NCBI RefSeq assembly: GCF_036227265.1
Contig: NZ_CP109446.1
Coordinates: 7,457,001 to 7,521,000 of the forward strand
Length of the DNA: 64,000 bases
DNA from: Streptomyces sp. NBC_01476
GTDB lineage: Bacteria > Actinomycetota > Actinomycetes > Streptomycetales > Streptomycetaceae
Direction: 5' to 3'
Shown here in pieces: positions 34,094-43,000 of the stretch. A model generated the notes under the pieces. The model searched no databases and had not been told where the DNA came from. It saw only the letters and a list, made by a program, of their open reading frames with translations. Every line of letters begins with the position of its first letter. Position 1 is the stretch's first letter. Made by a program: the position numbers and the translations under genes.

Positions 34094-35521
34094 TCACTGA
34101 CCGGGTGCGGTCCGCAGGGTGCGGTCCACGAGGGTCATCGCGACCAGCGCGACACTGACGCCGACCATGATCCACCCGATGAGGTGGACTCCGTTGTCGG
34201 TGACGTGGGTGTGGAAGACGATCCCGGTGATGGCCGAGGAGGCGATGGACCCGACATAGCCGAAGGTGCGCAACAGCCCGGAGGCGGTGCCGAGTTGGTC
34301 GGCAGGGGCCTGGGCGTAGACGGCGGTCTGGTTGCCGGCGCCGGCGGCGCCCATCGCGACGCCGAAGACGACGGTGATGAGGATGATCCAGCCGATCCAC
34401 GCCGAGGCGCTGAGCAGCAGGACGCCGGCCGAGGCGACCAGGCAGGCAAAGGCGGCGACGACGGCCGGCGCGCGGATGAGATTGCGCCGGGAGATCGGGG
34501 CGATGACCAGGCCGGAGACCAGGGTCATCGGCAGCAGCAGCAGTCCGGCGGCGGTCTCGGACAGGCCGCGTACGGTCTCGACCCACTGGGTGATGCCGTA
34601 GAGCACGACGTACACGCACAGGAGCACGAGCCCGTAGCGCACGTAGGTACTGGTCAGGGCGCGGTTCGAGATCAGCAGACGGATGTCGAGGAACGGTGTG
34701 CGGGCCCGGAGTTCCCAGGTGACCAGCGCCAGCCACAGCGCGACCGAGACGATCAGCAGATACCAGTGGGTGGCGGGCAGGTCGAAGAGGAAGAGCAGCA
34801 GCGCGATCATCGCGGCGGCGAACCCGCCGATGCCGGGCAGGTCGAGGCGGGAGGCGATCTCGCGGGGGGACCGGGAGCGGTCGAGCGGGCCGTCGGGCGA
34901 GACCCAGGCCAGCGTCGCGGCCAGGCCGACCAGTGCCACGGGCACATTGACGAAGAAGACCGAGCGCCAGCCCAGCGCGCCGACCAGGACACCGCCGACC
35001 GGCAGGCCGAGGGAGGCGGTGGCGATGCCGGCGATCTGCAGTCCGCCGAGCACCCCGCCCGGTGGCCGGTCCAGGCCGGCCGCGCCCGCGCGGGTCCGGA
35101 TGATCAGCATGGCGGTCGGATAGGCACATGACGTCCCCAGGCCGATGAGCACGCGGCTGAGCAGCAGCGTGATCAGGTTCTGGGCGAAGCCGCCGACGAG
35201 GCCGCCGGCGGCGACGAGCACGATCCCGACCAGGAACACCCGGCGCGGCCCGAACACTTCGGCGGCCTTGCCTGCGGTGGGCTGGGCGATGGCACTGGCC
35301 AGATACAGCGCGGTGACCAGCGCCGCGGTCTGCCCGATCGGCACGTGCAGCCCATGGGCGATGGGCACCAGGGCGGTCGCGATCAGCGAACTGTTGACCG
35401 GGTTGAGCGCCGAGCCGATGAAGAGCGGGGCGGTGAATTTCCACGGGAACGGACGATCGCCCCACGGTGCGGTGTCCGCGGGCGCCCGCGCGGGACGGGC
35501 CGGCGATCCGGCGGCAGGCAT
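34094..35521 (-). CDS. MFS drug-efflux-type transporter
   Basis: A 475-residue major facilitator, probably with 14 membrane helices like DHA2 exporters. Motif A is seen as GKAAEVFGPRRVFLVG (about 85-100) and a motif-C-like GLGTSCAYPTAML near 130. The start ATG 35521 has GGAG six bases upstream; a GTG one codon earlier is less well placed. It lies 30 bp after a MarR gene in the same direction, so the two form an operon. Export of an antibiotic or toxic metabolite sensed by MarR is inferred. Confidence 0.88.
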   Translation of the reverse strand: MPAAGSPARPARAPADTAPWGDRPFPWKFTAPLFIGSALNPVNSSLIATALVPIAHGLHVPIGQTAALVTALYLASAIAQPTAGKAAEVFGPRRVFLVGIVLVAAGGLVGGFAQNLITLLLSRVLIGLGTSCAYPTAMLIIRTRAGAAGLDRPPGGVLGGLQIAGIATASLGLPVGGVLVGALGWRSVFFVNVPVALVGLAATLAWVSPDGPLDRSRSPREIASRLDLPGIGGFAAAMIALLLFLFDLPATHWYLLIVSVALWLALVTWELRARTPFLDIRLLISNRALTSTYVRYGLVLLCVYVVLYGITQWVETVRGLSETAAGLLLLPMTLVSGLVIAPISRRNLIRAPAVVAAFACLVASAGVLLLSASAWIGWIILITVVFGVAMGAAGAGNQTAVYAQAPADQLGTASGLLRTFGYVGSIASSAITGIVFHTHVTDNGVHLIGWIMVGVSVALVAMTLVDRTLRTAPGQ

Positions 35522-35551
35522 CACATACTCCAGGCAGCAGGCAACAGGTGG

Positions 35552-36025
35552 TCAGAGCCGCTCGGAGAGACGCTCGATCAGCGGCGCGGCGGCGTCGAGG
35601 ATCGCGATCTCCTCGGGGGTGAACGACTCGGCCAGCGCGTCGGCGATCTTGTCCACGATGGCGCTGCGGCCCTGAGTGATCGCGGTACGGCCGGCCGGGG
35701 TGAGCGTGAGGATCGAGCGGCGGCCGTCGGTGGGGTCCGGCGTACGCGTGACCAGGCCGCGCTGTTCCAGGGCGGCGATGGTGGCGCCCATCGCCTGCGG
35801 GGTGATCTGCTCGCGCCGGGCCAGCCCCGCCGTGGTGGCAGGACCCGACCGGTCCAGCCGCGACAGCGCCGTCAGCTCCGGCCCGGTCAGGTCGCCCTCG
35901 GTCGCGGCCTCGTGGGTACGCCGTCTGAGCGCCCCGATGCTGATCCGCAGCCGGGTCGCGGTCTCGCGGACCGCGGTTGTGCCGTCCGCGGATTTCTTGG
36001 CACCGGCCTTCTTCGTCTCACTCAC
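35552..36025 (-). CDS. MarR-family repressor
   Basis: A 157-residue MarR regulator. The winged helix is LTGPELTALSRLDRSGPATT, then REQITPQAMGATIAALEQRG, with wing TRTPDPTDGRRS. A Lys-rich N-terminal segment (ETKKAGAKKSADG) is unusual. The GTG at 36025 lies only seven bases after a good -10 box, so the transcript is probably leaderless. It is the first gene of the MarR-MFS operon and likely represses itself through the palindromes at 36027-36066. Confidence 0.87.
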   Translation of the reverse strand: MSETKKAGAKKSADGTTAVRETATRLRISIGALRRRTHEAATEGDLTGPELTALSRLDRSGPATTAGLARREQITPQAMGATIAALEQRGLVTRTPDPTDGRRSILTLTPAGRTAITQGRSAIVDKIADALAESFTPEEIAILDAAAPLIERLSERL

Positions 36026-36075
36026 ACTTGGAAGGCTAGCCTTCCAAGGGTGGGTTTGCAAACCCAGCCTTCCAA
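36023..36075 (-). promoter_or_regulatory. Leaderless MarR promoter with nested palindromes
   Basis: On the minus strand, -35 TTGCAA (36061-36056) is followed by a 17-bp spacer, -10 TAGCCT (36038-36033), seven bases and the GTG start. A 22-bp perfect palindrome (36027-36048, half-site CTTGGAAGGCT) covers the -10, and a 16-bp one (TGGGTTTGCAAACCCA, 36051-36066) covers the -35. A third half-site AGCCTTCCAA (36066-36075) repeats the first. Confidence 0.75.
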
Positions 36076-36328
36076 TGGGATGCCGATGCGGGCGGTCCTG
36101 CGGGCGGTGCCGTGGGCGGTCCCGCGGTCGGTCCGGGACATCGGCGACCCCGTCCCGGCTGCGGGCCGCAGCACGCCATGGTTGCGCTGACCGGGCGAGT
36201 GGTGTGTGTGGCGGCGCCCCAGGGCCCTGTCGGCGGGTTTGACTGGCGTGCGGGGCACGGCGTGCGCCGCGGCCCGCACCCGGGCGGTCCGGCAGGCGGC
36301 AGAGCATGGGAAACGGCGCGGAGGTGCG

Positions 36329-37600
36329 GTGGCGGCAGGGGACGAGACAGCGGGCCCGCGGCTGGACTACGCCGCGCTGTTCGCGGCGGTGCCTGCGGCC
36401 TGCGTGGTCCTCGACCGGGACCTGACCATCGTGGCCGTCACCGACGCCTACACCGAGACCACCGGCCGCTCGGCGGCCGAGCTGACCGGCCGCGGCTTCT
36501 TCGACGCCTTCCCGCCCGAGCCGGGCGACACGGCCGCGCACGACGCCGAAGTGCAGCGCCGGTCACTGGAGGCGGTCATGGCCTCCGGGCGGACCAGCAT
36601 GCTGCTGGTGAACCGGTTCGCGATCCCCCGGCCGGACGGCCGCTTCGAGCCGCGCTGGTGGAACGTGGTGAACCAGCCGCTGACCGGTGCGGGCGGAGAG
36701 GTGGATCTGATCATCCACCGGATCGACGACGTCACCGAGTACGTCCGGTCCCGGCGAAGGGGGAACGCGACGGACCGGGCGGACCGGGCGGACCCGGCGG
36801 AGACCGAGGCCGAGGCGCCGAGCGCCGAACTCTTCAGCTGGGCACAGGAGATCCAGCGGGCCAACACCCAGTTGCAGGAGACCACCGTGCGCACCCACGA
36901 CGTGGCGCTCACCCTCCAGCGGGTCATGCTCGCCACCCCGGACCTCGCGGGACACCCCGAGATCGCGGTGCGTTACCGGCCGGCACTGAAGGGGATGAAC
37001 GCCTGCGGAGACTGGTACGACGTGGTGGACCTGTCCGAGGGGCGGCTGGCACTGACGGTCGGCGACGTCGTGGGCCACGGGGTCGACGCCGCCAGCGTCA
37101 TGGGCATGCTCCGCAGCGCGCTCAGCGCGGCGATCCGTGTCGCCGACGGTCCCAGCGGCGCCCTGGAAACGCTCGGCCTGTACGCGCGCTCCATGGACGG
37201 GGCGGTGTCCACCACCACGTTCGCCTGCCAGCTCTTCCCGGCCAGCCGGCTGCTGACGTACAGCAGTGCCGGCCACCCGCCGGCGCTCCTGATGCACGCG
37301 GACGGCACCCACGAGTGGCTCGACCAGGCCACCGATCCGCCGCTGGGAGTGCGGATGGAGCACGTACCGCGCCCGCAGGCCACCACCGACTTCCGCGACG
37401 GCGACACCCTGGTGATGTACACCGACGGCCTCGTCGAGCGGCGCGAGGAGGACATCGACGCCGGGCTGTCCAGGCTCGCCGGCGCCGTACGGGCGCTGCG
37501 CACACTGCCACCGGGCGGACTCGCCGACGGCCTGCTGCGGGCCATGACCCAGCCGGCCGGTCAGCAGGACGACATCTCGCTGCTGGTGACGCGGTTGTGA
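36329..37600 (+). CDS. PAS-domain PP2C (SpoIIE/RsbU-type) phosphatase
   Basis: A 423-residue signalling phosphatase that would dephosphorylate an anti-anti-sigma factor. The PAS domain lies at about residues 15-135 (LDRDLTIVAVTDAYTETTGR). After a short coiled linker (ELFSWAQEIQRANTQLQETT) the PP2C domain begins near 195. Metal-binding motifs are GDWYDV, GDVVGHG, YTDGL and QQDDISLL. The GTG start at 36329 is chosen for GGAGG five bases upstream; the frame is open another 41 codons. The 250-bp gap before it holds the MarR promoter. No anti-sigma factor or STAS gene is nearby. Confidence 0.87.
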   Translation: MAAGDETAGPRLDYAALFAAVPAACVVLDRDLTIVAVTDAYTETTGRSAAELTGRGFFDAFPPEPGDTAAHDAEVQRRSLEAVMASGRTSMLLVNRFAIPRPDGRFEPRWWNVVNQPLTGAGGEVDLIIHRIDDVTEYVRSRRRGNATDRADRADPAETEAEAPSAELFSWAQEIQRANTQLQETTVRTHDVALTLQRVMLATPDLAGHPEIAVRYRPALKGMNACGDWYDVVDLSEGRLALTVGDVVGHGVDAASVMGMLRSALSAAIRVADGPSGALETLGLYARSMDGAVSTTTFACQLFPASRLLTYSSAGHPPALLMHADGTHEWLDQATDPPLGVRMEHVPRPQATTDFRDGDTLVMYTDGLVERREEDIDAGLSRLAGAVRALRTLPPGGLADGLLRAMTQPAGQQDDISLLVTRL

Positions 37601-37646
37601 GCGCCACGGTGCCCGGTCACCGGCACGGCCCGCCGGTGCCCTGTCC

Positions 37647-38483
37647 TCATCCGGTGCCGGCCGGGAGTGCCCCGTGGAGGCACCCGTGGAGGGCCCCGTC
37701 CCCCTGCTGACCCACCGCGGCCTGGGCCAGAGCCGCCAGCGAGCGGCGGTCGTGGCCCGCCGGACGCAAGGGGGCGTGCGCGGTGATCCGGACGGAGAGG
37801 CCACGGGTGCCGGCGACCCGGCGGAAGGAGGCCGCGAAGGTGCCTTCGCCGACGAACGCCGGGAGCGTGGTGGGCACTTCGTGCCGGAGGTAGGTGACCG
37901 TGACCGGCCGGACCGGGGCGTCCGCGTCGATGGCCGCCTGGAAGGTGGCCCGGCGGAACGGGCCTCCCGGCACCGAGCACCAGGTCGTGCCCTCGGGAAA
38001 GACGATCACCGACTCTCCCGAGCGCAGCAGCGCCCCCAGTTCCCGTACCGTCTCCGGCAGCCCCCGCAGGCCCTCGCGGTCGATGAACCGCGTGCCGGCG
38101 CGGCGTACGAGCGTGCCCACCACCGGCCACTGCCCCACCTCCCGCTTGGCGAGCAGCGTGGCGGGCTGCGTCGCCAGCAGGGCGAGTACGTCCAGCCATG
38201 AGATGTGGTTGGCCACGATGAGCGTGCCGGTCCTGGTGCCGGGCACCGCGAGCCCGTCCTCCGCGCCCGACAGGCCGACACCGAGGTCGGCCATCAGAGA
38301 ACGGGCCCGCGCCTGCAGTTCCGCGCCCTCCCCGAGCCGTTTCCCGGCCGCCGCGGCCCCGGCGAGGGTCGCGGCGAAGGCCGCGTACCGCCGCAGCGTC
38401 AGCGCCCGTCCGGCCCCCGGCGGGCCTTCGGTGACGCAGGCCGGCGTACAGGGCGAGACCGCCGCCCAGGCGCTCGCGGTCAC
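37647..38483 (-). CDS. olsA: 1-acyl-glycerol-3-phosphate acyltransferase-like (PlsC/OlsA type)
   Basis: A 278-residue membrane-bound O-acyltransferase. The PlsC motifs are NHISWLD (HxxxxD), the FIDREG block and the FPEGTTW block. The GTG start at 38483 overlaps the stop of the upstream gene (GTGA). Because that upstream gene is an OlsB-like N-acyltransferase, the pair most likely makes ornithine lipids: OlsB attaches a 3-hydroxy-fatty acid to ornithine, and OlsA adds the second acyl chain. The assignment rests on gene pairing; a plain phosphatidic-acid acyltransferase is the alternative. Confidence 0.75.
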   Translation of the reverse strand: MTASAWAAVSPCTPACVTEGPPGAGRALTLRRYAAFAATLAGAAAAGKRLGEGAELQARARSLMADLGVGLSGAEDGLAVPGTRTGTLIVANHISWLDVLALLATQPATLLAKREVGQWPVVGTLVRRAGTRFIDREGLRGLPETVRELGALLRSGESVIVFPEGTTWCSVPGGPFRRATFQAAIDADAPVRPVTVTYLRHEVPTTLPAFVGEGTFAASFRRVAGTRGLSVRITAHAPLRPAGHDRRSLAALAQAAVGQQGDGALHGCLHGALPAGTG

Positions 38484-39205
38484 TGTTCCGCGCCGAGGAA
38501 GTACCGCCGGTACCGCTCGTTCATCCGCTCCAGGTCCAGCAGGACGAGGAAGTCCGCGTCCCCGAAGTCCCGGTCGTGCGCGGGCGCCCCGCATATCCAG
38601 GCGCCGACCCGCAGATAGCCGCGGAGCAGCGGCGGCAGCGAGGCGGCGTCCGGCCGGGGGGTGAGCTGCCGCGGCGGCGTCCAGGGGTCGAGCGGCCGGA
38701 CACGCAGCTCGGGCGGGCAGGCGTACTTCGTGGTGCCCAGCAGCCAGGTGTCGGCCGCGCTCTGGCCGCCGTCGGCCAGCGGCACCGAGGCGCAGCCGGC
38801 GAGGTAACGGTGCCCGGAGAGCAGTACGTAGCGGGCCAGACCTGACCACATGAGGTTGATGACGGTCCCGTCCCGGTGGTCGGGGTGCACACAGGCCCGG
38901 CCGGTCTCGACCAGGGAGTCCCGCAGCCCGTGCAGCGCGCCGAGGTCGAACTCGCCGTCGGAGTAGAGGCGGGCGGAGCGGCCGGGCGGCAGCAGCCGGT
39001 AGGTGCCGACGACGTCCCCGGTGGTGCGCTCGGTGACGATCAGATGGTCGACCAGCTCGTCGAACGCGTCGATGTCGTGCCCGGGGAGCGGTGTGCGCAG
39101 CACGGCGCCTTTCTCCTCGGCGAAGATCTTGTAGCGCAGCCGCTGTGCCGCGCGGATCTCTTCCTGAGTGGCGGCGATGGAGGTGACGTAGGAGCGGGTC
39201 GGCAC
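38480..39205 (-). CDS. olsB: OlsB-like N-acyltransferase (GNAT fold)
   Basis: A 241-residue acyltransferase of the hemolysin/OlsB family that would transfer a 3-hydroxyacyl group from ACP to ornithine. Visible segments are RLRYKIFAEEKGA near residue 22, HDIDAFDELVDHLIV (about 43-57), GTYRLLPP and ETGRACVHPDHRDG (about 100-113), all typical of the family. GTG start at 39205. It is translationally coupled to the PlsC-like gene. It lacks the phosphate-limitation signals one might look for; no obvious PHO box was seen upstream. Confidence 0.78.
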   Translation of the reverse strand: MPTRSYVTSIAATQEEIRAAQRLRYKIFAEEKGAVLRTPLPGHDIDAFDELVDHLIVTERTTGDVVGTYRLLPPGRSARLYSDGEFDLGALHGLRDSLVETGRACVHPDHRDGTVINLMWSGLARYVLLSGHRYLAGCASVPLADGGQSAADTWLLGTTKYACPPELRVRPLDPWTPPRQLTPRPDAASLPPLLRGYLRVGAWICGAPAHDRDFGDADFLVLLDLERMNERYRRYFLGAEQ

Positions 39206-40009
39206 GGCGGAGGCTGTTCTGAGGGCAGAAATGACGGATTCCGATCATCGGAGCCGGCATTGCCGGCGCAATCGAGTGGGGACGCGCGCCTATTCATGCC
39301 CGGGTCCGGTGCCCGCCCGCTGTCCGTCCGATGAACGCAGAAAGGGCGTCGGCCGTCGAAACGCGCCCGCTCAGGTGCCCCCGACGCCGAGCAGCCGAAA
39401 CCCGCGTGCCCCCCAGGCGATCACCGCCCCGTGCGCCGTCCCGCCGAAGGTACCCCGCGCCGGGTCAGGGCCGGCGCCGGCGGGTCCCCGTACCGCCTGG
39501 TCCTCCGCGACACGGCAGAGGCGGTGGCGGTGGCCGGGAATTCGTATACGACGCGACGCCCCGCTGCGGCGGCACCGAACACGCCCCGGCCCAGGCCCGG
39601 AAGGCGCCGGCCCCGGCATCCCGGCCGGTGAACGCGGTACGGATCCGGGCCGACGGTGCGGGAACGGCCGGGCGGGCGCCGCCCCGCCGGCCGCCCTCCC
39701 GAAAGGTCGAGTACGGGTGGTTCTCATGTCGTGGAAATGTCCTGGCGGTATTCCCGCTCCGGCCGGCGCATCCGTATTCACAAGATCCTGATACGCCGTC
39801 ATATTTGTTTGCTTGCACACGCGTTGACAGCGGACTTACGCTGGCGCGCGATTGCACTACGACTGTCACCGACCCTCCACGGTCCGGCACTGGGAGCGCG
39901 CCCGCCCCAGCCGGACCGGCCGACTCTTCCGCCCCTCACCCCCCCCACTCGACCCGGTCCGATCCCCGCCTACTGCACTCCCTGAGCGCACCACCGGAGG
40001 GCGCCCGCC
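39206..40009. other. 804-bp region without a supported gene
   Basis: Open frames exist on both strands but show no similarity I recognise, and third-position composition is unlike neighbouring genes. A markedly AT-richer patch spans about 39720-39860 and includes TTGACA (39824-39829), without a good -10 at standard spacing. It probably holds the regulatory region of the large gene at 40010 and the promoter of olsBA. Confidence 0.5.
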
Positions 40010-43000
40010 ATGGCCGCAGACAACTGGGAACACATCATCAACCTGATGACCGGCTTCACGCTCACCGAGCGGTCGGCGATCGAGGGCAGCAAGGGCGCCG
40101 GCGGTATCCCGTGGATGGACGTCGAGATCAAGGAGCTCGACCTCAGCCTGCACGCGCAGAGCGCCGAGCACGGCGACGGCATGGGGTTCGACATCCAGTT
40201 CTTCTCGGGCCGGAACGACGACCTGCGGATGTACCAGGCGACCGTCACCTTCAAGGACCAGACCGACGGCAGGCAGTACTGGCAGCGCAGCGCCGCCGCG
40301 CTGGCCGATCTGGTCAACGAGCCCTTCCGCACGGCGAACGCGACCTCCGACTACGGTGGTGCGCCGAGTCCTGAGAACGGGGTGGACCTGCGGTCGTTCA
40401 CCTTGCTGGCGAAGGCGTTCGACAACGCGGGGACGTTCTTCACCCATCACACGGAGACGCTCAAGCAGTGGGCTGAGAGTCTGGGTGACGAGAACGCGGC
40501 GTGGAGGGGCCAGGCGGCGGGCGTCTTCTGGCACTTGATCAACGACCTGCACGACAAGTACGACAACTACCGCTCCGAGCTGGTCCCGCCGGGGTTCGCC
40601 CCGGCCAACACCTCCGTGGAGCAGCCCGCTTACCAGTCGAGCACCAAACACGGCGACTCGGTCATGGGCGCCCAGGTCGACCTGCACAAGGCGCTGGTCG
40701 ACCTGAACGACCACCTGACGAAGTTCCTCAACCAGACCGCCACGCCCATTCCGGTGACCCACCCGGACGGCAGCACCACCTCGGACGCCGTCAACGGTGA
40801 CACCCGCGAGGTCCTGGCGCAGGTCATGCGGGAGATCACCAACTGGGTCGCCACGGTCAACGCACCGAACGTCCGGATGCAGTGGACCGGCAGCCGCATG
40901 CCGCAGAGCACGCACGGCGGCCACGCCAATCGCGCGGAGAAGTGGACCACGACGAGCGCCTACCAGGACGCGACCACCTGGGGCAATCTCCATGACACCA
41001 GTACGTGGTCGGCGGCTGCCAACGAGGCGGTGAAGCGGTGGCAGACCAACATCGAGACGAATCTCGACACGCCCGCCCGTACCACGGTGACCAACCTCCA
41101 GCAGTCGTGGAGCCGGGTGCTGGACCCCAACTGGGACACGACGTTCGCTTTCGAGGACTCCAGCACCACCTCGCTCTCCGAGGAACTCCAGGAGGAGAAG
41201 CAGGAGCTCGCGCAGGAGAAGGCCGACAAGGCCCAGGAGGACCTGAACAACAACCTCAACAACCTGGGCAACAACATCAACGGGCTCGGGGACAACCTCA
41301 ATGGCCTGGGCGACAACCTGAACGGCCTGGGGGACAACCTCAACGGTCTCGGCGACAACATCAACAGCGGCCTGAACGGTTTCGGTGACAACTTCAAGGG
41401 CTTCGGCGACGACATCAACAGCGGCCTCAACGGGCTGGGCGACAACCTCAATGGCCTCGGCGACAACATCAACAGCGGCCTGAACGGCTTCGGCGACAAC
41501 TTCAACAGCGGTCTCAACGGGCTCGGGGACAACCTCAACGGCCTGGGCGACAACATCAACAGCGGCCTCAACGGTTTCGGCAACAACCTGAACGGTTTGG
41601 GTGGTCCGTCGGGTGTGGATGGTGGGGGTCCGATCTCGACGCAGACGGGGGATGGGACGTGGTTGACGCCGAATGGTCTGGTGCCGGGTGGGTCGGCGCC
41701 GGTGTTCACGAGTTCGGGTCCGGGTCCGACGGGGGTGCGGAACGCGGACGGGAGTGTCACTACGCAGAACGGGGACGGGAGTGTCACGACGACGTTCCCG
41801 GACGGGAGTTCGACGACGGTGCATCCGGACGGGACGGTGGTGACCGAGCATGGTGACGGGACGTCGCTGACGAGTCAGCTGGGGACGGGTCAGTCGCTGA
41901 CGAATCCGGACGGGTCGACGACGACGATCGGGCAGAACGGGGACATCTCGACGCGTTTCCCGGACGGCAGTACGGTCACGCAGCATGGTGACGGGAGTCT
42001 GACGACGACGGGCGCGGACGGGTCGAGCAGTACGCATTTCCCCAACGGGACGGTGGAGACGACCGGGGCGGACGGGTCGACGCAGGTGACCGCGCCGGAT
42101 GGCAGCACGGTCACGCAGAACGGTGACGGGAGTGTCACCACGCATTTCCCGGACGGGAGTTCCACCACGGTGGATCCGGACGGGACGGTGGTGACCCAGC
42201 ACGGTGACGGGACGTCGTTGACCAGTCATCTGGGGGACGGGCAGTCGCTGACGAACCCGGACGGGTCGACGACCACGATCGGTGACAACGGGGACATCGG
42301 GACGCATTTCCCGGATGGCAGTACGGTCACGCAGCACGGGGACGGGAGTCTGACGACGGACTTCCCGGACGGGTCGAGTACGACGCATTTCCCCAACGGG
42401 GTGGTGGAGAACACCGGGACGGACGGGATCACGCATCTGACGGCGCCGGACGGGACGACGATGACGCAGAACGCCGACGGGAGTCTGACGTCGGACTTCC
42501 CCGACGGGAGCAGTACGTCGCTGAGTCCGGACGGGACGGTGACGACGACGACGCCGGACGGGCACACGGTGACGACGCATCTGGGGGACGGGCAGTCGCT
42601 GGCCAACCCGGACGGGTCGACGACCACGATCGGGGACAACGGGGGGATCACGACGCATTATCCGGACGGGAGTTCGGTGACGGTCAACCCGGACGGGACG
42701 GTGACCGCCACCAATGCCACGGGGACGGGGACGGGTCTGGGCGGGCTGGGGGGTCTGGACGGTCTGGGCGGGGATCAGCCGCCGGTGACGGTCGGGGGCG
42801 GCAGTGGGCTGTCGGGGGTGCATGTCCCGGCGACCTCGTCGTCGTTCGGCGGGAGTTCGGGGGGTTTGGATCTGCACAACGGTGACGGGACGATGACGAC
42901 GCATTTCCCGTCGGGTGCGTCGGCGACGACGGATGGGAACGGGTTCACCACGACGAGGTTCCCTGATGGGAGCAGCACGATTTCCGGGCCGGGGGGGCAG

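Noticed and set aside
39371..39820. A minus-strand 149-codon frame starting MCKQTNMTAYQDL, considered as a possible RiPP precursor
   Set aside because: Codon third positions are unlike Streptomyces genes, and there is no ribosome-binding site, leader-core pattern or modifying enzyme nearby.
41771..42711. Regular repeats considered as CRISPR-like
   Set aside because: The units are contiguous, in frame and coding; there are no spacers of unrelated sequence and no cas genes.
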